Both the position numbers and the translations under genes were made by a program. The notes below the pieces were generated by a model that saw nothing but the letters and a program-made list of their open reading frames with translations, made no database searches and was not told the DNA's origin. Positions 52,191 through 59,942 of a DNA stretch of 64,000 nucleotides are shown here, one piece after another. The DNA comes from Streptomyces sp. TP-A0356 (GTDB lineage: Bacteria; Actinomycetota; Actinomycetes; Streptomycetales; Streptomycetaceae). How positions within the stretch are numbered: position 1 is the stretch's first letter; each line of letters starts with the position of its first letter. The stretch spans positions 124,001 through 188,000 of the forward strand of contig NZ_BBZJ01000012.1 in NCBI RefSeq assembly GCF_001417775.1, given 5' to 3'.

Positions 52191-52541
52191 GATCGGCCTC
52201 CCCATGTTGGACGCCTTTCATATCCAGGAGACCCCGCACAGGCTGTAGGCACAGAGTCACAGAGGGCCAGTCGGGTGACACCTGCCCGCACGGCGCCGAC
52301 GGCCTCCGCCCCGGGACCCGGCGCGCCTGCCTCACCGGCGCCCATCGCTCAGATCTCAGCCTCTTGGGCCCCGGTACCGGACCGGGACATGTGCGGTCTC
52401 GTGAACACGCGGTCCCCCTCTGCGAATTCGGAGCCGAGCCGTGCTCCGGCAGTGCTCCGGGGGCGGCCGGAGCACGGCCGTAGGGGGGCGTCACGGGACG
52501 CGGCGTACGGCGTCGTCCCGAGCATCGGAGTTCCGGGCCAG
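52191..52541. other. Gap without a supported gene
   Basis: About 350 bp between the small CxxC protein and the DsbA-like gene. Frames on both strands are short or Arg/Pro-rich. It should hold the promoter of the small protein, but no convincing hexamers were seen. Confidence 0.45.
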
Positions 52542-53120
52542 TCACACCGCCTGACTCAGCGCGGTCGTCACCGCGGTCGTGATCGGCCCTGGATAGGGCT
52601 GGACGACGGCGCCCGCCACCAGAATGGTCGGCGTGCCGCGCACCCCTCGCTCATACGCTCGCGCGGTGACGTACGGCGGCCAGTCGAGATGGGCGCCGTC
52701 GCGTACGCAGGCCGCGAAGGAGTCGGTGAGACCCACTGGCTCGCCCAGAGCGATCAGCTCGTCGTCGGTGAGCCCCGGTCCGCCCTCCGGCGGCTGGTTG
52801 GCGAAGAGCGCGTAGTGGTACTCCATGAACCTGCCACCATCGGCCGCGCACCCGGAAGCCGCCGCGGCACGGGTGGAGTAGCGGTTCGTGGACATCGCGT
52901 CGAGGATGGCCACGGGATGGTAGACGGCAGTGATCCGGCCGCTGCTGATGAGGGCGTCCACCACCGGTCCTGACATCTCCGCGAACATACGGCAATACGG
53001 GCACTGGAAGTCGACATACGCATCGAGGACGACCGGCCCGTCACCGATGACGACGCCGTCGCCTTCCTCGTTGGCGAACGCCGGCGGGTTGGCCGGCCTG
53101 AGGCTTGCTTGCGAATCCAT
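52542..53120 (-). CDS. DsbA-like thioredoxin-fold protein
   Basis: 192 residues with VVLDAYVDFQCPYCRMFAEMSGPVVDALI, a Cys-Pro-Tyr-Cys active site, and VRGTPTILVAGAVVQPYPGP with the cis-Pro loop after Thr. This is the Thioredoxin_4/DsbA family that oxidises or reduces disulfides. No signal peptide is evident, so it may act in the cytoplasm, for example with mycothiol. ATG 53120 has GGAGGAGCCC upstream; stop lies near the divergent gap. Confidence 0.9.
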   Translation of the reverse strand: MDSQASLRPANPPAFANEEGDGVVIGDGPVVLDAYVDFQCPYCRMFAEMSGPVVDALISSGRITAVYHPVAILDAMSTNRYSTRAAAASGCAADGGRFMEYHYALFANQPPEGGPGLTDDELIALGEPVGLTDSFAACVRDGAHLDWPPYVTARAYERGVRGTPTILVAGAVVQPYPGPITTAVTTALSQAV

Positions 53121-53450
53121 GGGCTCCTCCTCGCACCTACGGACCGTCGGCGGCGTCGGCAGCCGATGCCGGCCACCCCGGCGGCACACCTGATGAGACG
53201 GGTACCCCCGCGCCAGGGCCTGTCGCGCTGGGCGGCCCGGCCGGGGATACCCGGGCGCGGGCGTCCGCGTCCGGCGGCCCCGAGACGGTCACGGCCGGAC
53301 GTTGTCGAGGTGGAGGCGGGACGGGTCGCGGGTGACACGCTGCGGGGTACGACGCGGGTGACACGCTGTGGAGGTATGACCGACGGAGGGTGACCAGGCC
53401 GCGCAACTGCTCCTCGCGCCATGCCCGGTCGGCCACGCGGCGGCAACGCC
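53121..53450. other. Gap with a 26-bp imperfect tandem repeat
   Basis: CGCGGGTGACACGCTG occurs at 53327-53342 and 53353-53368, followed by similar tails, a 26-bp period. No gene is supported in this stretch; it lies between the start of the DsbA-like gene and the end of the butyrolactone-receptor gene. Confidence 0.6.
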
Positions 53451-54086
53451 TCAGGCGTTGGCGGGTAGCGGGCGCCTGGCTCTGGCCAGCAGGGCCTGTG
53501 GTGCGGGGTCGGCCTGGAGACCGGGGAGCAGCAGCAGCCAGAAGTTCGCCAGGCGGTCCTCGATCAGCACCCGGTCGTCGAGGGCGTCGGAGACGGTGTG
53601 CAGGCCGAAGAAGGCGGCGACCAGGGTGGGGGCATCGCGGCTGGGCTCCGCGTGGGGGGCGAGGTCTCCTTCGGCGCATGCCCGGTCGAGCATCCCCTCC
53701 ACGGTGGCGATCCAGTCCACGAACGGCGGAGGCATTTCGACGGCGATGGATCTGCGCTCGGCCCAAAGACGGGCGCCCGCGCGGACGAGGACGTCGTCGC
53801 GGAATGCGCGGGCGACCGTGAAGCTCAGGCGTACCAGCTTCGCCAAGGCTGGTTCGGAGGCGGCTTCATGGTGCGCGATCATTGCGGGCCAGGTTGCGAA
53901 GTGGGCGTTCACCACGGCAAGGGCGAGGTGTTCCTTGTTCGTGTAGTGGAAGTAGATCGCTCCACTGGTGCGGCCGGATCGTTCGCTGATGTCACTGATA
54001 CTGGTCGCCGCGTATCCCTGTTCGAAGAACAGATGAGCCGCCGCCTTGAGTACGACTTTGCGGGTTTCTTCTGCCCGATCCTGCAC
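53451..54086 (-). CDS. Butyrolactone-receptor-like TetR regulator (ArpA/ScbR type)
   Basis: 211 residues. HTH: RKVVLKAAAHLFFEQGYAATSISDISERSGRTSGAIYFHYTNKEHLALAVV, very close to the ArpA/CprB pattern (SGALYFHF). In the ligand domain, PPPFVDWIATVEGMLDRA carries the conserved Trp of butyrolactone receptors. The partner AfsA-like gene is divergent, 110 bp away, the classic arpA/afsA or scbR/scbA arrangement. It should repress the synthase and other targets until a gamma-butyrolactone or butenolide binds. GTG 54086 has AAGGGAACAC upstream. Confidence 0.88.
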   Translation of the reverse strand: MQDRAEETRKVVLKAAAHLFFEQGYAATSISDISERSGRTSGAIYFHYTNKEHLALAVVNAHFATWPAMIAHHEAASEPALAKLVRLSFTVARAFRDDVLVRAGARLWAERRSIAVEMPPPFVDWIATVEGMLDRACAEGDLAPHAEPSRDAPTLVAAFFGLHTVSDALDDRVLIEDRLANFWLLLLPGLQADPAPQALLARARRPLPANA

Positions 54087-54196
54087 GTGTGTTCCCTTGT
54101 CTGTCGGTGGGCCACGAGAAGGAATGTAGCCGTCCAGCTGCGACGGCACGAGGACCGCGCATGCGAAACCGACAACAGTCTTATTAGCTATATTTC
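54087..54196. promoter_or_regulatory. Divergent receptor/synthase control region with AT-rich leaderless promoter
   Basis: 110 bp between the two butyrolactone genes. TAGCTA at 54185-54190 ends six bases before ATG 54197, fitting a leaderless AfsA transcript. GTTGTCGGTTTCGC (minus strand, 54162-54175) resembles half of an ArpA-type autoregulatory element (GGTCGGWWCGK). The stretch near 54180-54196 is the most AT-rich of the neighbourhood. The operator assignment is tentative. Confidence 0.5.
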
Positions 54197-55147
54197 ATGG
54201 ACTCTGGCCGGCGTATGCGGGATGCACAGGATGCATCCGCCGGGCCTGCCCGCGGCCCTTCCACCGCCCGCTTGTCGTCCTTGAGTTGGTCCAGGACCGT
54301 CGAGCGCGAGTGGGTGCACCGGACCTCGGTGGCCGAGGTCCTGCTGACGGACGTCCACCCCTGTGGGCCCCTGGCCTTCCGGGCCGCGGCGGCGTGGCCC
54401 CGCTCGCATCCCACCTTCCCTCGTGGACGTGACGACCGGCACAGCCCGTGGATGGTCGTCGAGACCCTGCGCCAGCTCGGCATCTACATCCCGCTGCGCC
54501 ACTTCGGCGTACCGTCCACGGCCCGCTTCCTGATCAGGGAGGTGTCCTTCGATCTCGACGTCACCGCGGAACCAAGGGCACCCCACGGGGCGAGTGAGAT
54601 CACCTGCCTGGTGTCGGTCGGAGGCATCCGCACCGACCGGAGCGCGAACACCGTGACCGGACTGCGGATGTGGGTGGACTTCCTCGCCGGAGGCCGCACG
54701 TTCGCGCACGCGGCCGGCGGTGCGCGTTTCCTGGACGCCGGGCGTTACGCGGCACTTCGGTCCGGCGCCGCCTCGGCCGTGGCGGCCGGCCGACGCCCGC
54801 GCCCGGAACCGGCCCTGCTGGGACTCGAGTCGACGGCGGACGTCGTCATCTCCCTGACGGGCGACGGCCTCGTGGTGGACCCCGCCGATCCCCGCCATCC
54901 CTTTCTCTTCGACCACAGCACGGATCACGTGCCCGGCATGGTCTTGCTGGAGGCGGCGCGGCAGGCGATCGCCCTGCGCAGCGGAGGCCGTCTGGTTCGA
55001 CCGGTCTCCGGGCGCATGAGGGCCTTGCACTTCACCGAACACACACCACCCGCCGTCATCGACTGTTCCGCGTACGGCCTTACCTGCATCTTCCGTATGT
55101 GGCAGGGCGACGAGCAGACCGCCGGAGGTGTGCTGCGCTATCACTGA
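54197..55147 (+). CDS. AfsA/ScbA-like gamma-butyrolactone biosynthesis protein
   Basis: 316 residues with two AfsA hot-dog domains. Domain 1 has EWVHRTSVAEVLLTDVHPCGPLAF and later TLRQLGIYIPLRHFGVP; domain 2 has HPFLFDHSTDHVPGMVLLEAARQAIALRSGG, the most conserved element of the family. AfsA condenses a beta-ketoacyl chain with dihydroxyacetone phosphate to start gamma-butyrolactone signal synthesis. ATG 54197 (or ATG 54215) begins next to a -10-like TAGCTA, so the message may be leaderless. Divergent from its presumed receptor and followed by a HAD phosphatase that could remove the phosphate of the intermediate. Confidence 0.9.
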   Translation: MDSGRRMRDAQDASAGPARGPSTARLSSLSWSRTVEREWVHRTSVAEVLLTDVHPCGPLAFRAAAAWPRSHPTFPRGRDDRHSPWMVVETLRQLGIYIPLRHFGVPSTARFLIREVSFDLDVTAEPRAPHGASEITCLVSVGGIRTDRSANTVTGLRMWVDFLAGGRTFAHAAGGARFLDAGRYAALRSGAASAVAAGRRPRPEPALLGLESTADVVISLTGDGLVVDPADPRHPFLFDHSTDHVPGMVLLEAARQAIALRSGGRLVRPVSGRMRALHFTEHTPPAVIDCSAYGLTCIFRMWQGDEQTAGGVLRYH

Positions 55148-55163
55148 GGCGTCACCCACACGT

Positions 55164-55258
55164 GCGTATTGCGGTGGCAAATCCCCACGGGCGCCAGGAT
55201 TGAGCGTAGCGTTCATTATGTTTCTGGTTCCGGATGCGCCAGGACCGCCGCAATACGC
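55164..55258. repeat. 11-bp inverted repeat in the AfsA-phosphatase gap
   Basis: GCGTATTGCGG (55164-55174) is repeated as CCGCAATACGC at 55248-55258, with 73 bp between. It may mark operator half-sites upstream of the HAD phosphatase gene, but the spacing is large for a single dimer site. Confidence 0.4.
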
Positions 55259-55411
55259 GGTATGTGACCACTGCATGCGTGAATCGGCCATGCCTGGCCC
55301 GCGATTCGCGCTTTTCCTCAGTAAAGGGATTCAGCAGGCGCGCCGGAACCCCTGACCGGCGGACCGCGCCGCCTCTTCGGCAGTTCCGTCCTGCACCAGA
55401 ACGGCAAGCAC

Positions 55412-56194
55412 ATGACAGCCCATCGTATTTTCGACTGGACCCCACAAGCCGTTGTCTTCGACTGCGACGGCACCCTGGTGGACTCCGAACGGCACTGGCA
55501 ACAGGCACGCGACATCGTTCTGCGCGAGAACGGAGTCGCACCCGACCCGGAGTTCGCGGAACGCAGCAAGGGCCTGCACTACACCGAGTGCGGAGCCCTC
55601 ATGGCGCGCCTCGCCGGCACACCGGACGCCGACGAGGAGATGACCCAGCAGCTCCTGGCGAGGTTTCGCGCACTCGTCGCGCAGGACCCGGTGGCGGTTC
55701 GCGGAGCGCAGGCCCTGGTGAGAACCCTGAGTAGGCGGGCACCACTGGCCGTGGCCAGCAACTGCCCTGCGGACGTGGTGGAGTTCTGCCTCAAGGCGGT
55801 GGGCATGAGACACCACTTCCGGCATGTCGTCGTGCCTGAGCCGGGGGTACTGCCCAAACCACGTCCCGACGCCTACGTCGAGGCCGCGCGGCGCCTGGGC
55901 GTGGACTGCGGCAACGCCCTGGCCGTGGAGGACTCCGTCAACGGCCTGAAGGCCGCCGTCAATGCGGGTCTGCGGGTGATCGGGGTGGGCCGAGAGCCCA
56001 GCCGTGAGGCCGTCGCCCTTGCCGATCTGTGGGTGGACTCGCTGGACGACCCGCAACTGGTGGCCTGGGCCGAGAGCCGGCCACCCATCACGGCTCGGCG
56101 GGAGGACGCCGACCACCCGCGTTCCGCTTCGGCGCACCCGATGGTGCCCAGGCAGGCGAACCGGGCCCAGTCCGGGACCCGAGCCACTCCCTGA
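55412..56194 (+). CDS. HAD-IA family phosphatase
   Basis: 260 residues. HAD motif I VVFDCDGTLVDSE (Asp nucleophile), motif II in PLAVASNCPADVV, motif III Lys in LPKPRPDAYVEAARRLGV and motif IV AVEDSVNGLKAAVNAG. The cap domain is of the small helical phosphatase type. The C-terminal 30 residues look disordered. Downstream of the AfsA-like gene, it may dephosphorylate the butenolide phosphate intermediate, as shown for related loci; this role is inferred from position. ATG 55412 has a weak upstream site. Confidence 0.88.
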   Translation: MTAHRIFDWTPQAVVFDCDGTLVDSERHWQQARDIVLRENGVAPDPEFAERSKGLHYTECGALMARLAGTPDADEEMTQQLLARFRALVAQDPVAVRGAQALVRTLSRRAPLAVASNCPADVVEFCLKAVGMRHHFRHVVVPEPGVLPKPRPDAYVEAARRLGVDCGNALAVEDSVNGLKAAVNAGLRVIGVGREPSREAVALADLWVDSLDDPQLVAWAESRPPITARREDADHPRSASAHPMVPRQANRAQSGTRATP

Positions 56195-56358
56195 CCGTAC
56201 CGGCCCGCGGTCGCGCCCCGGCCCTCGTACGTCACCTGCCCGCAGGAGAGCTCACGTCTTCGTGGGTGATGTCGGGCCGTCCCCGGTCCGGAAGGCCGGC
56301 CTGACCGGCGCGGCTCGTCCTTCGCACAGCGGTGGCGCCGCTCTGCCCGGGCGCCGCC

Positions 56359-56514
56359 CTACCAGAAGTGCCGTCGGCCGAAGACCGCGTGTCCGAGGGA
56401 GCCGAGGAGGAACAGAATGGCCCCGATGACGACCAGGATGATCCCGATCGTCCAGAGGATGGCTATCTTCGCGACGAAGCCGACGATGAGCAGGATGATC
56501 CCTAGGATGATCAT
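56359..56514 (-). CDS. DUF6131-like small membrane protein (51 aa)
   Basis: 51 residues: MIILGIILLIVGFVAKIAIL, IGIILVVIGAILFLLGSLGH and a short basic end GRRHFW. Two hydrophobic segments separated by TIG; widespread in Actinobacteria. ATG 56514 has CAGGAGGCCACC upstream. Function unknown, possibly membrane stress. Confidence 0.85.
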   Translation of the reverse strand: MIILGIILLIVGFVAKIAILWTIGIILVVIGAILFLLGSLGHAVFGRRHFW

Positions 56515-56609
56515 GGTGGCCTCCTGACGATGTCTGTTTCCGAAGCCGTCCATGTGGCGGGCGAACAGTCGGTGAGTGATGGCGATGAATCGATGCCGGC
56601 CGATCCCTG

Positions 56610-57167
56610 TCAGGCCCCGGCGCCCCGGGGATGACGGCTGTCCGAGAGCAGTTCCTCGAACAGGGCTCGGTAGTGAACCATGGCGTTGCGCATCTGCTCG
56701 GTGGTCGCCTTCCGCTGGGTACCGAGCTCCTCGATCTCGTGGGCCGCACGATAGTGCTCCAGCGTCCGGCCGTGCTCGACCGACAGATCCTTCAGCTGTT
56801 CCTCGAAGCCTTCTGTCGGGTAGCCGCGCTCCCGCATCAGAGAGGTCACCAGACGGTCGGCGTCATGTACGGCGTCCTCGGGCCGGTCCACGAACTCCTC
56901 TTGCACACTGGACCATTCCCGTGTGTACCGGTCCCGGACGCTGCTGGCCAGCGGCTTGATCTCCAGGGCGTCATGCCGCTTCTCCCGGTCCATGAGCTCG
57001 CGCTCCGCGGCCCGGCGGCCACCGGCCTCCTCCACGGACCGCTCGTACTCCGGGCCGAAACGCTCACGAAGGCGACGGCGCCGCATGAGGAGAGCGGTCC
57101 CCACTGCGATCAAGGCAATCACCACCACAACGGGAATGATGATCGCCAGAAGTGTCCCGCTTGTCAT
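56610..57167 (-). CDS. Membrane-anchored coiled-coil hypothetical protein
   Basis: 185 residues. One N-terminal membrane segment (TLLAIIIPVVVVIALIAVGTALLM), basic stop-transfer RRRRLRERFGPEYERSV, then long charged helices (EREKRHDALEIKPLASSVRDRYTREWSSVQEEF and HGRTLEHYRAAHEIEELGTQ) consistent with a coiled coil. This resembles streptomycete secreted/membrane proteins of unknown role that are often near DUF6131-like genes. ATG 57167 has GGGGGTCAGGCCCG upstream. Confidence 0.75.
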   Translation of the reverse strand: MTSGTLLAIIIPVVVVIALIAVGTALLMRRRRLRERFGPEYERSVEEAGGRRAAERELMDREKRHDALEIKPLASSVRDRYTREWSSVQEEFVDRPEDAVHDADRLVTSLMRERGYPTEGFEEQLKDLSVEHGRTLEHYRAAHEIEELGTQRKATTEQMRNAMVHYRALFEELLSDSRHPRGAGA

Positions 57168-57317
57168 CGGGCCTGACCCCCTAAGTAATGCCCGATAAAT
57201 CCTAATTTCGGAGTTCCCGGCCGAGTGTGTCCCAAACCAACGGCTCGGAGGTACGGAGGTAGGGCAGCGTGGCACGGCCGCCGCTGCCCGCGGCTCCGCC
57301 CCCGCGACGGGCCCCGC

Positions 57318-58373
57318 TCAGGCGGCCCGGGCCGCGCCGAAGCGGTCGTCGACAAGGCGGGACGCCCAGCGGCGCAGCGCCTCCTCCACCGGCGGGTGGC
57401 TCAGCCCGGCCCCCTGGGCGAGACGGTCGGCGGACCGCGTGTCGTACCGCTCCTCGGAGAGGAAGGAGAACGTCTCGGGGTCGGCTCCGGTGAGCGAGCG
57501 GGGCAGACGGCGAACCAGCCACACCGGTACGACCCGGCGGGGCACGGGCACCCCCAGGTGCCGGGCGAGTGAGGCGACCAGGTCGGGCAGGAGCGGCGTC
57601 GCCGGGTCGAGCACGGTGTGCAATCGCACCGGGCCCCGGTCGTACTCCGGGACGGCGGCCAGGAAGCGGGCCAGGTGGTCGACCGTGACCACCGGCACGA
57701 AGGTACGTCGGTTGCCGGGCACGGCAGGCAGCCGACGCGACCACAACTGCTCCACCAGGTCGGCCAGACCGATGTACTGGCCTGCCTCACCGGTGACCGA
57801 GTGCCCGATCACCGTGCTCGGGTTGACCACCGTCAACGGCACACCGGACTCCGGGGCGATGACACGCACGGCCGCGTCCGCCTCGGCCTTGGCCGCCTCG
57901 TAGGCGCCGAGCCGGGAGTACAGGGCACGGGCCTGCGCTGCGGGCAGGGGGTAGCGCGGCTCGGCGCGACCCACGCGGTAGCCGGACACATGGACCAGGC
58001 GGCGCAGCCCGGGGCGGGTCGCCGCCCAGTGGACGGTGTGCACGGCGCCGTCCACGTTGGCGGCGCGGGCCTCGTCTACGGTCAGACCGAAGCGATAGAG
58101 CCCTGCCGCGTTGTAGACGTCCCGGACATCGGCCAGCAGGGCGTCGTCTCCTGGGCCGAGACCGAGGCCCGGAGCGGTGTCGGCTCCCACCGTGGTCATG
58201 GCGCGGTCGTCGGCACCGCGCGAGCGGAGCCACTGACGGAGCTCCCCGTCCCTTCGGCTGCCGCCACGGACGGCGGCGGCGACAGGCAGGCCCTGGGCGA
58301 GAAGTTGCCGTAGGAGCCAACGGCCGATGAAGCCGGTGGCTCCCAGGACGAGGGATTGGGGCCGTGTCTGCAT
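57318..58373 (-). CDS. NAD-dependent epimerase/dehydratase-like protein (extended SDR)
   Basis: 351 residues: LVLGATGFIGRWLLRQLLAQGLPVAAAVRG is the cofactor motif, YNAAGLYRFG, RLVHVSGYRV and YEAAKAEADAAVRVIAPESGVPLTVVNPSTVIGHS give a Tyr-x-x-x-Lys-like pair. This is the NAD-dependent reductase group near dihydroflavonol reductases. ATG 58373 has CAGGAGTCCTC upstream. An 18-bp element shared with the upstream TetR gene lies 18 bp before its start. It may act on a hydrophobic ketone or aldehyde sensed by that regulator. Confidence 0.85.
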   Translation of the reverse strand: MQTRPQSLVLGATGFIGRWLLRQLLAQGLPVAAAVRGGSRRDGELRQWLRSRGADDRAMTTVGADTAPGLGLGPGDDALLADVRDVYNAAGLYRFGLTVDEARAANVDGAVHTVHWAATRPGLRRLVHVSGYRVGRAEPRYPLPAAQARALYSRLGAYEAAKAEADAAVRVIAPESGVPLTVVNPSTVIGHSVTGEAGQYIGLADLVEQLWSRRLPAVPGNRRTFVPVVTVDHLARFLAAVPEYDRGPVRLHTVLDPATPLLPDLVASLARHLGVPVPRRVVPVWLVRRLPRSLTGADPETFSFLSEERYDTRSADRLAQGAGLSHPPVEEALRRWASRLVDDRFGAARAA

Positions 58374-58390
58374 GAGGACTCCTGATAATT

Positions 58391-58408
58391 AGACCGATCT
58401 ACATATTT
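58391..58408. promoter_or_regulatory. TetR operator copy upstream of the SDR gene
   Basis: TAGACCGATCTACATATT, containing the near palindrome TAGACCGATCTA, lies 18 bp upstream of ATG 58373. An identical 18-bp copy is found before the TetR gene at 59090-59107, so one repressor should bind both. Confidence 0.8.
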
Positions 58409-58502
58409 CTGGTCCCGCTCCTGCGCCCAAACCACCGAAGGCGGGAGGCGGGATGCGGGAGGCACGCGAGACGGGAGACGGGAGACGGGAACAGTGCCGA
58501 CG

Positions 58503-59078
58503 TCAACCGTCGGCGAGCAGCAACTCCACCGTGCGCGCAGCCTGGTCCAGAGGAAGCCGGCTGTGCCGCACGCGGGCCAGCAGCAGGGCGCCCTCGAGCT
58601 GGGCGAGGACGGCGCCTGCCGCCGCCTCCGCCGCTGCCGGCGTACGCCCCTCCTCGACCAGCAGGTCGGCGAGAGTCCGCTGCCAGACGTCGTACGCCTC
58701 GGCGCAGATACGGCGCAGCTCCTCATGCCCGCCCGCTGTCTCCAGAGCCACCGTCGCGAGCGGGCAGCCCTTGGCGTAGCCGGAGCGCTCCATCCGGTCG
58801 GCCAGGACGGTCAGCAGCCAGTGCACGGCGGCCACGGCATCGAGCTGTTCCTTGCCCGCCGAGGCGATGAGCTCGCCGATCTCGTGGCTCGCCTCGGCCA
58901 ACGCCGCCGCGACCAATTGGTCCTTGCCGGCCGGGAAGTGGAAGTAGAGGGAGCCGCGCGGTGCGCCACTCTCGGCCAGCACCTGATTCAGCCCCGTACC
59001 GAAATAGCCCTGCGCCTCGACCAGCACGCGTGTGGCCGCGATCAGCCGGGCCCGGGTCTCGTCTCCCTTGGCTCCCAT
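58503..59078 (-). CDS. TetR/AcrR-family transcriptional regulator
   Basis: 191 residues. HTH: ETRARLIAATRVLVEAQGYFGTGLNQVLAESGAPRGSLYFHFPAGKDQLVAAAL. The ligand domain has GYAKGCPLATVALETAGG, matching the YxiC/AcrR_YcdC-type C-terminal group that senses lipophilic compounds. ATG 59078 lies 11 bp before the operator copy at 59090-59107, which also occurs upstream of the SDR gene. Autorepression and control of the SDR gene are therefore likely. Confidence 0.9.
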   Translation of the reverse strand: MGAKGDETRARLIAATRVLVEAQGYFGTGLNQVLAESGAPRGSLYFHFPAGKDQLVAAALAEASHEIGELIASAGKEQLDAVAAVHWLLTVLADRMERSGYAKGCPLATVALETAGGHEELRRICAEAYDVWQRTLADLLVEEGRTPAAAEAAAGAVLAQLEGALLLARVRHSRLPLDQAARTVELLLADG

Positions 59079-59089
59079 AGCCCAGACAA

Positions 59090-59107
59090 TAGACCGATCT
59101 ACATATT
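59090..59107. promoter_or_regulatory. TetR operator copy upstream of the TetR gene
   Basis: TAGACCGATCTACATATT, identical to 58391-58408. It lies between the TetR gene (minus) and the Fur-type gene (plus) and contains ATATTGTC-like AT-rich bases that may include the TetR gene's -10 region. Confidence 0.8.
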
Positions 59108-59176
59108 GTCCGCCACCCGAGAGGGCGCCTGCCGATCACCGGCCGGGCCAGACATGAATCATCACTCATATGGACA

Positions 59177-59191
59177 TGGATTTCATTACCA
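59177..59191 (+). promoter_or_regulatory. Candidate Zur/Fur box
   Basis: TGGATTTCATTACCA; its reverse complement TGGTAATGAAATCCA agrees with the streptomycete Zur consensus (TGAAAATGATTTTCA) at 10 of 15 positions. It lies 48 bp before the GTG start of the Fur-family gene at 59239, in a position suited to autoregulation. Confidence 0.5.
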
Positions 59192-59238
59192 TCTACGGTG
59201 GGGGCATCGATACGACGTACCACAGGAGGTGGTGGGCC

Positions 59239-59706
59239 GTGGGCGGCCGGACGACCCGGCAACGGATGGCGGTCATGCGTGTGCTGTCGGGCTGCCAGGA
59301 CTTCGTGTCCGCCCAGGAGTTGCACGGGCTGCTGGTAGGCGGTGATCATTCGATCGGCCTGACCACCGTGTACCGTGCGCTGCGTGAACTGGAGGCGGAG
59401 GGGGGCGTGGACGTCGTGCGCGACGAGGCGGGCGGCGGTCGGCTCTACCGGCTGCGCCCCGCCGACGGGCACCGCCACTATCTGATGTGCCGCGACTGCG
59501 GGCGAAGCCGCCCCGTGGACTCCGATGTCGTGGAGCACTGGGCCGGACGCATCGCCGCCGACACCGGCTTCACCGCGGTCGAGCACACCGTCGAACTCAC
59601 CGGCATCTGCGCCGAGTGCCGGTTGGGCGGGGACGAAGGAGAACTGTCATGCCAGTGGGATCGCGCCCTGGACGCCCCGGGCCGAGCCCGCGGCTGCGCG
59701 AGTTGA
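59239..59706 (+). CDS. Fur-family metalloregulator (Zur-like)
   Basis: 155 residues. Winged-helix domain TTRQRMAVMRVLSGCQDFVSAQELHGLLVGGDHSIGLTTVYRALRELE, then Zn site CRDCG and CAECR in the dimerisation domain, with metal-binding HRHYLMCRDCGRS. Context favours Zur: a metal ABC importer and 2Fe-2S protein nearby. GTG 59239 is chosen because AGGAGGTGG precedes it and the candidate box lies upstream; a longer frame from 59170 would start within that box. The C-terminus after CRLGG is unusually long and overlaps a second ORF. Confidence 0.88.
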   Translation: MGGRTTRQRMAVMRVLSGCQDFVSAQELHGLLVGGDHSIGLTTVYRALRELEAEGGVDVVRDEAGGGRLYRLRPADGHRHYLMCRDCGRSRPVDSDVVEHWAGRIAADTGFTAVEHTVELTGICAECRLGGDEGELSCQWDRALDAPGRARGCAS

Positions 59707-59942
59707 GGGAGGCCGCGCGCGCCGTGCACTGTTTCGACGACACCACCGTCGTGGTCCGTCAGCCTGTATCCGTCCGCGTCTCGCGGGCCCAGGGGGCAGG
59801 TGGACCGGCCCAGTCCGAGGGTACGAAGACGACGGTCCACGCCCCTGTCGGCTCGGGGGTCGCAGCGCCGGTCCGCCCCGGTCCATCGCCCCGCCAAGGC
59901 CAGGTGCCGACGTGCCGCGTGCGCTCTCGGGCGGCGCTGTGA
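59649..59942 (+). CDS. Possible small ORF coupled between Fur-type and ferredoxin genes
   Basis: 97 codons in a different frame from the Fur-type gene, overlapping its last 58 bases. ATG 59649 is preceded by GAAGGAGAACTGTC, an excellent site, and its stop overlaps the GTG start of the 2Fe-2S gene (GTGA). The product (REAARAVHCFDDTTVVVRQP in the middle, Gly/Pro/Arg-rich end) has no recognised domain. The coupling signals suggest it is translated, but codon bias is only moderate. Confidence 0.4.
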   Translation: MPVGSRPGRPGPSPRLRELREAARAVHCFDDTTVVVRQPVSVRVSRAQGAGGPAQSEGTKTTVHAPVGSGVAAPVRPGPSPRQGQVPTCRVRSRAAL

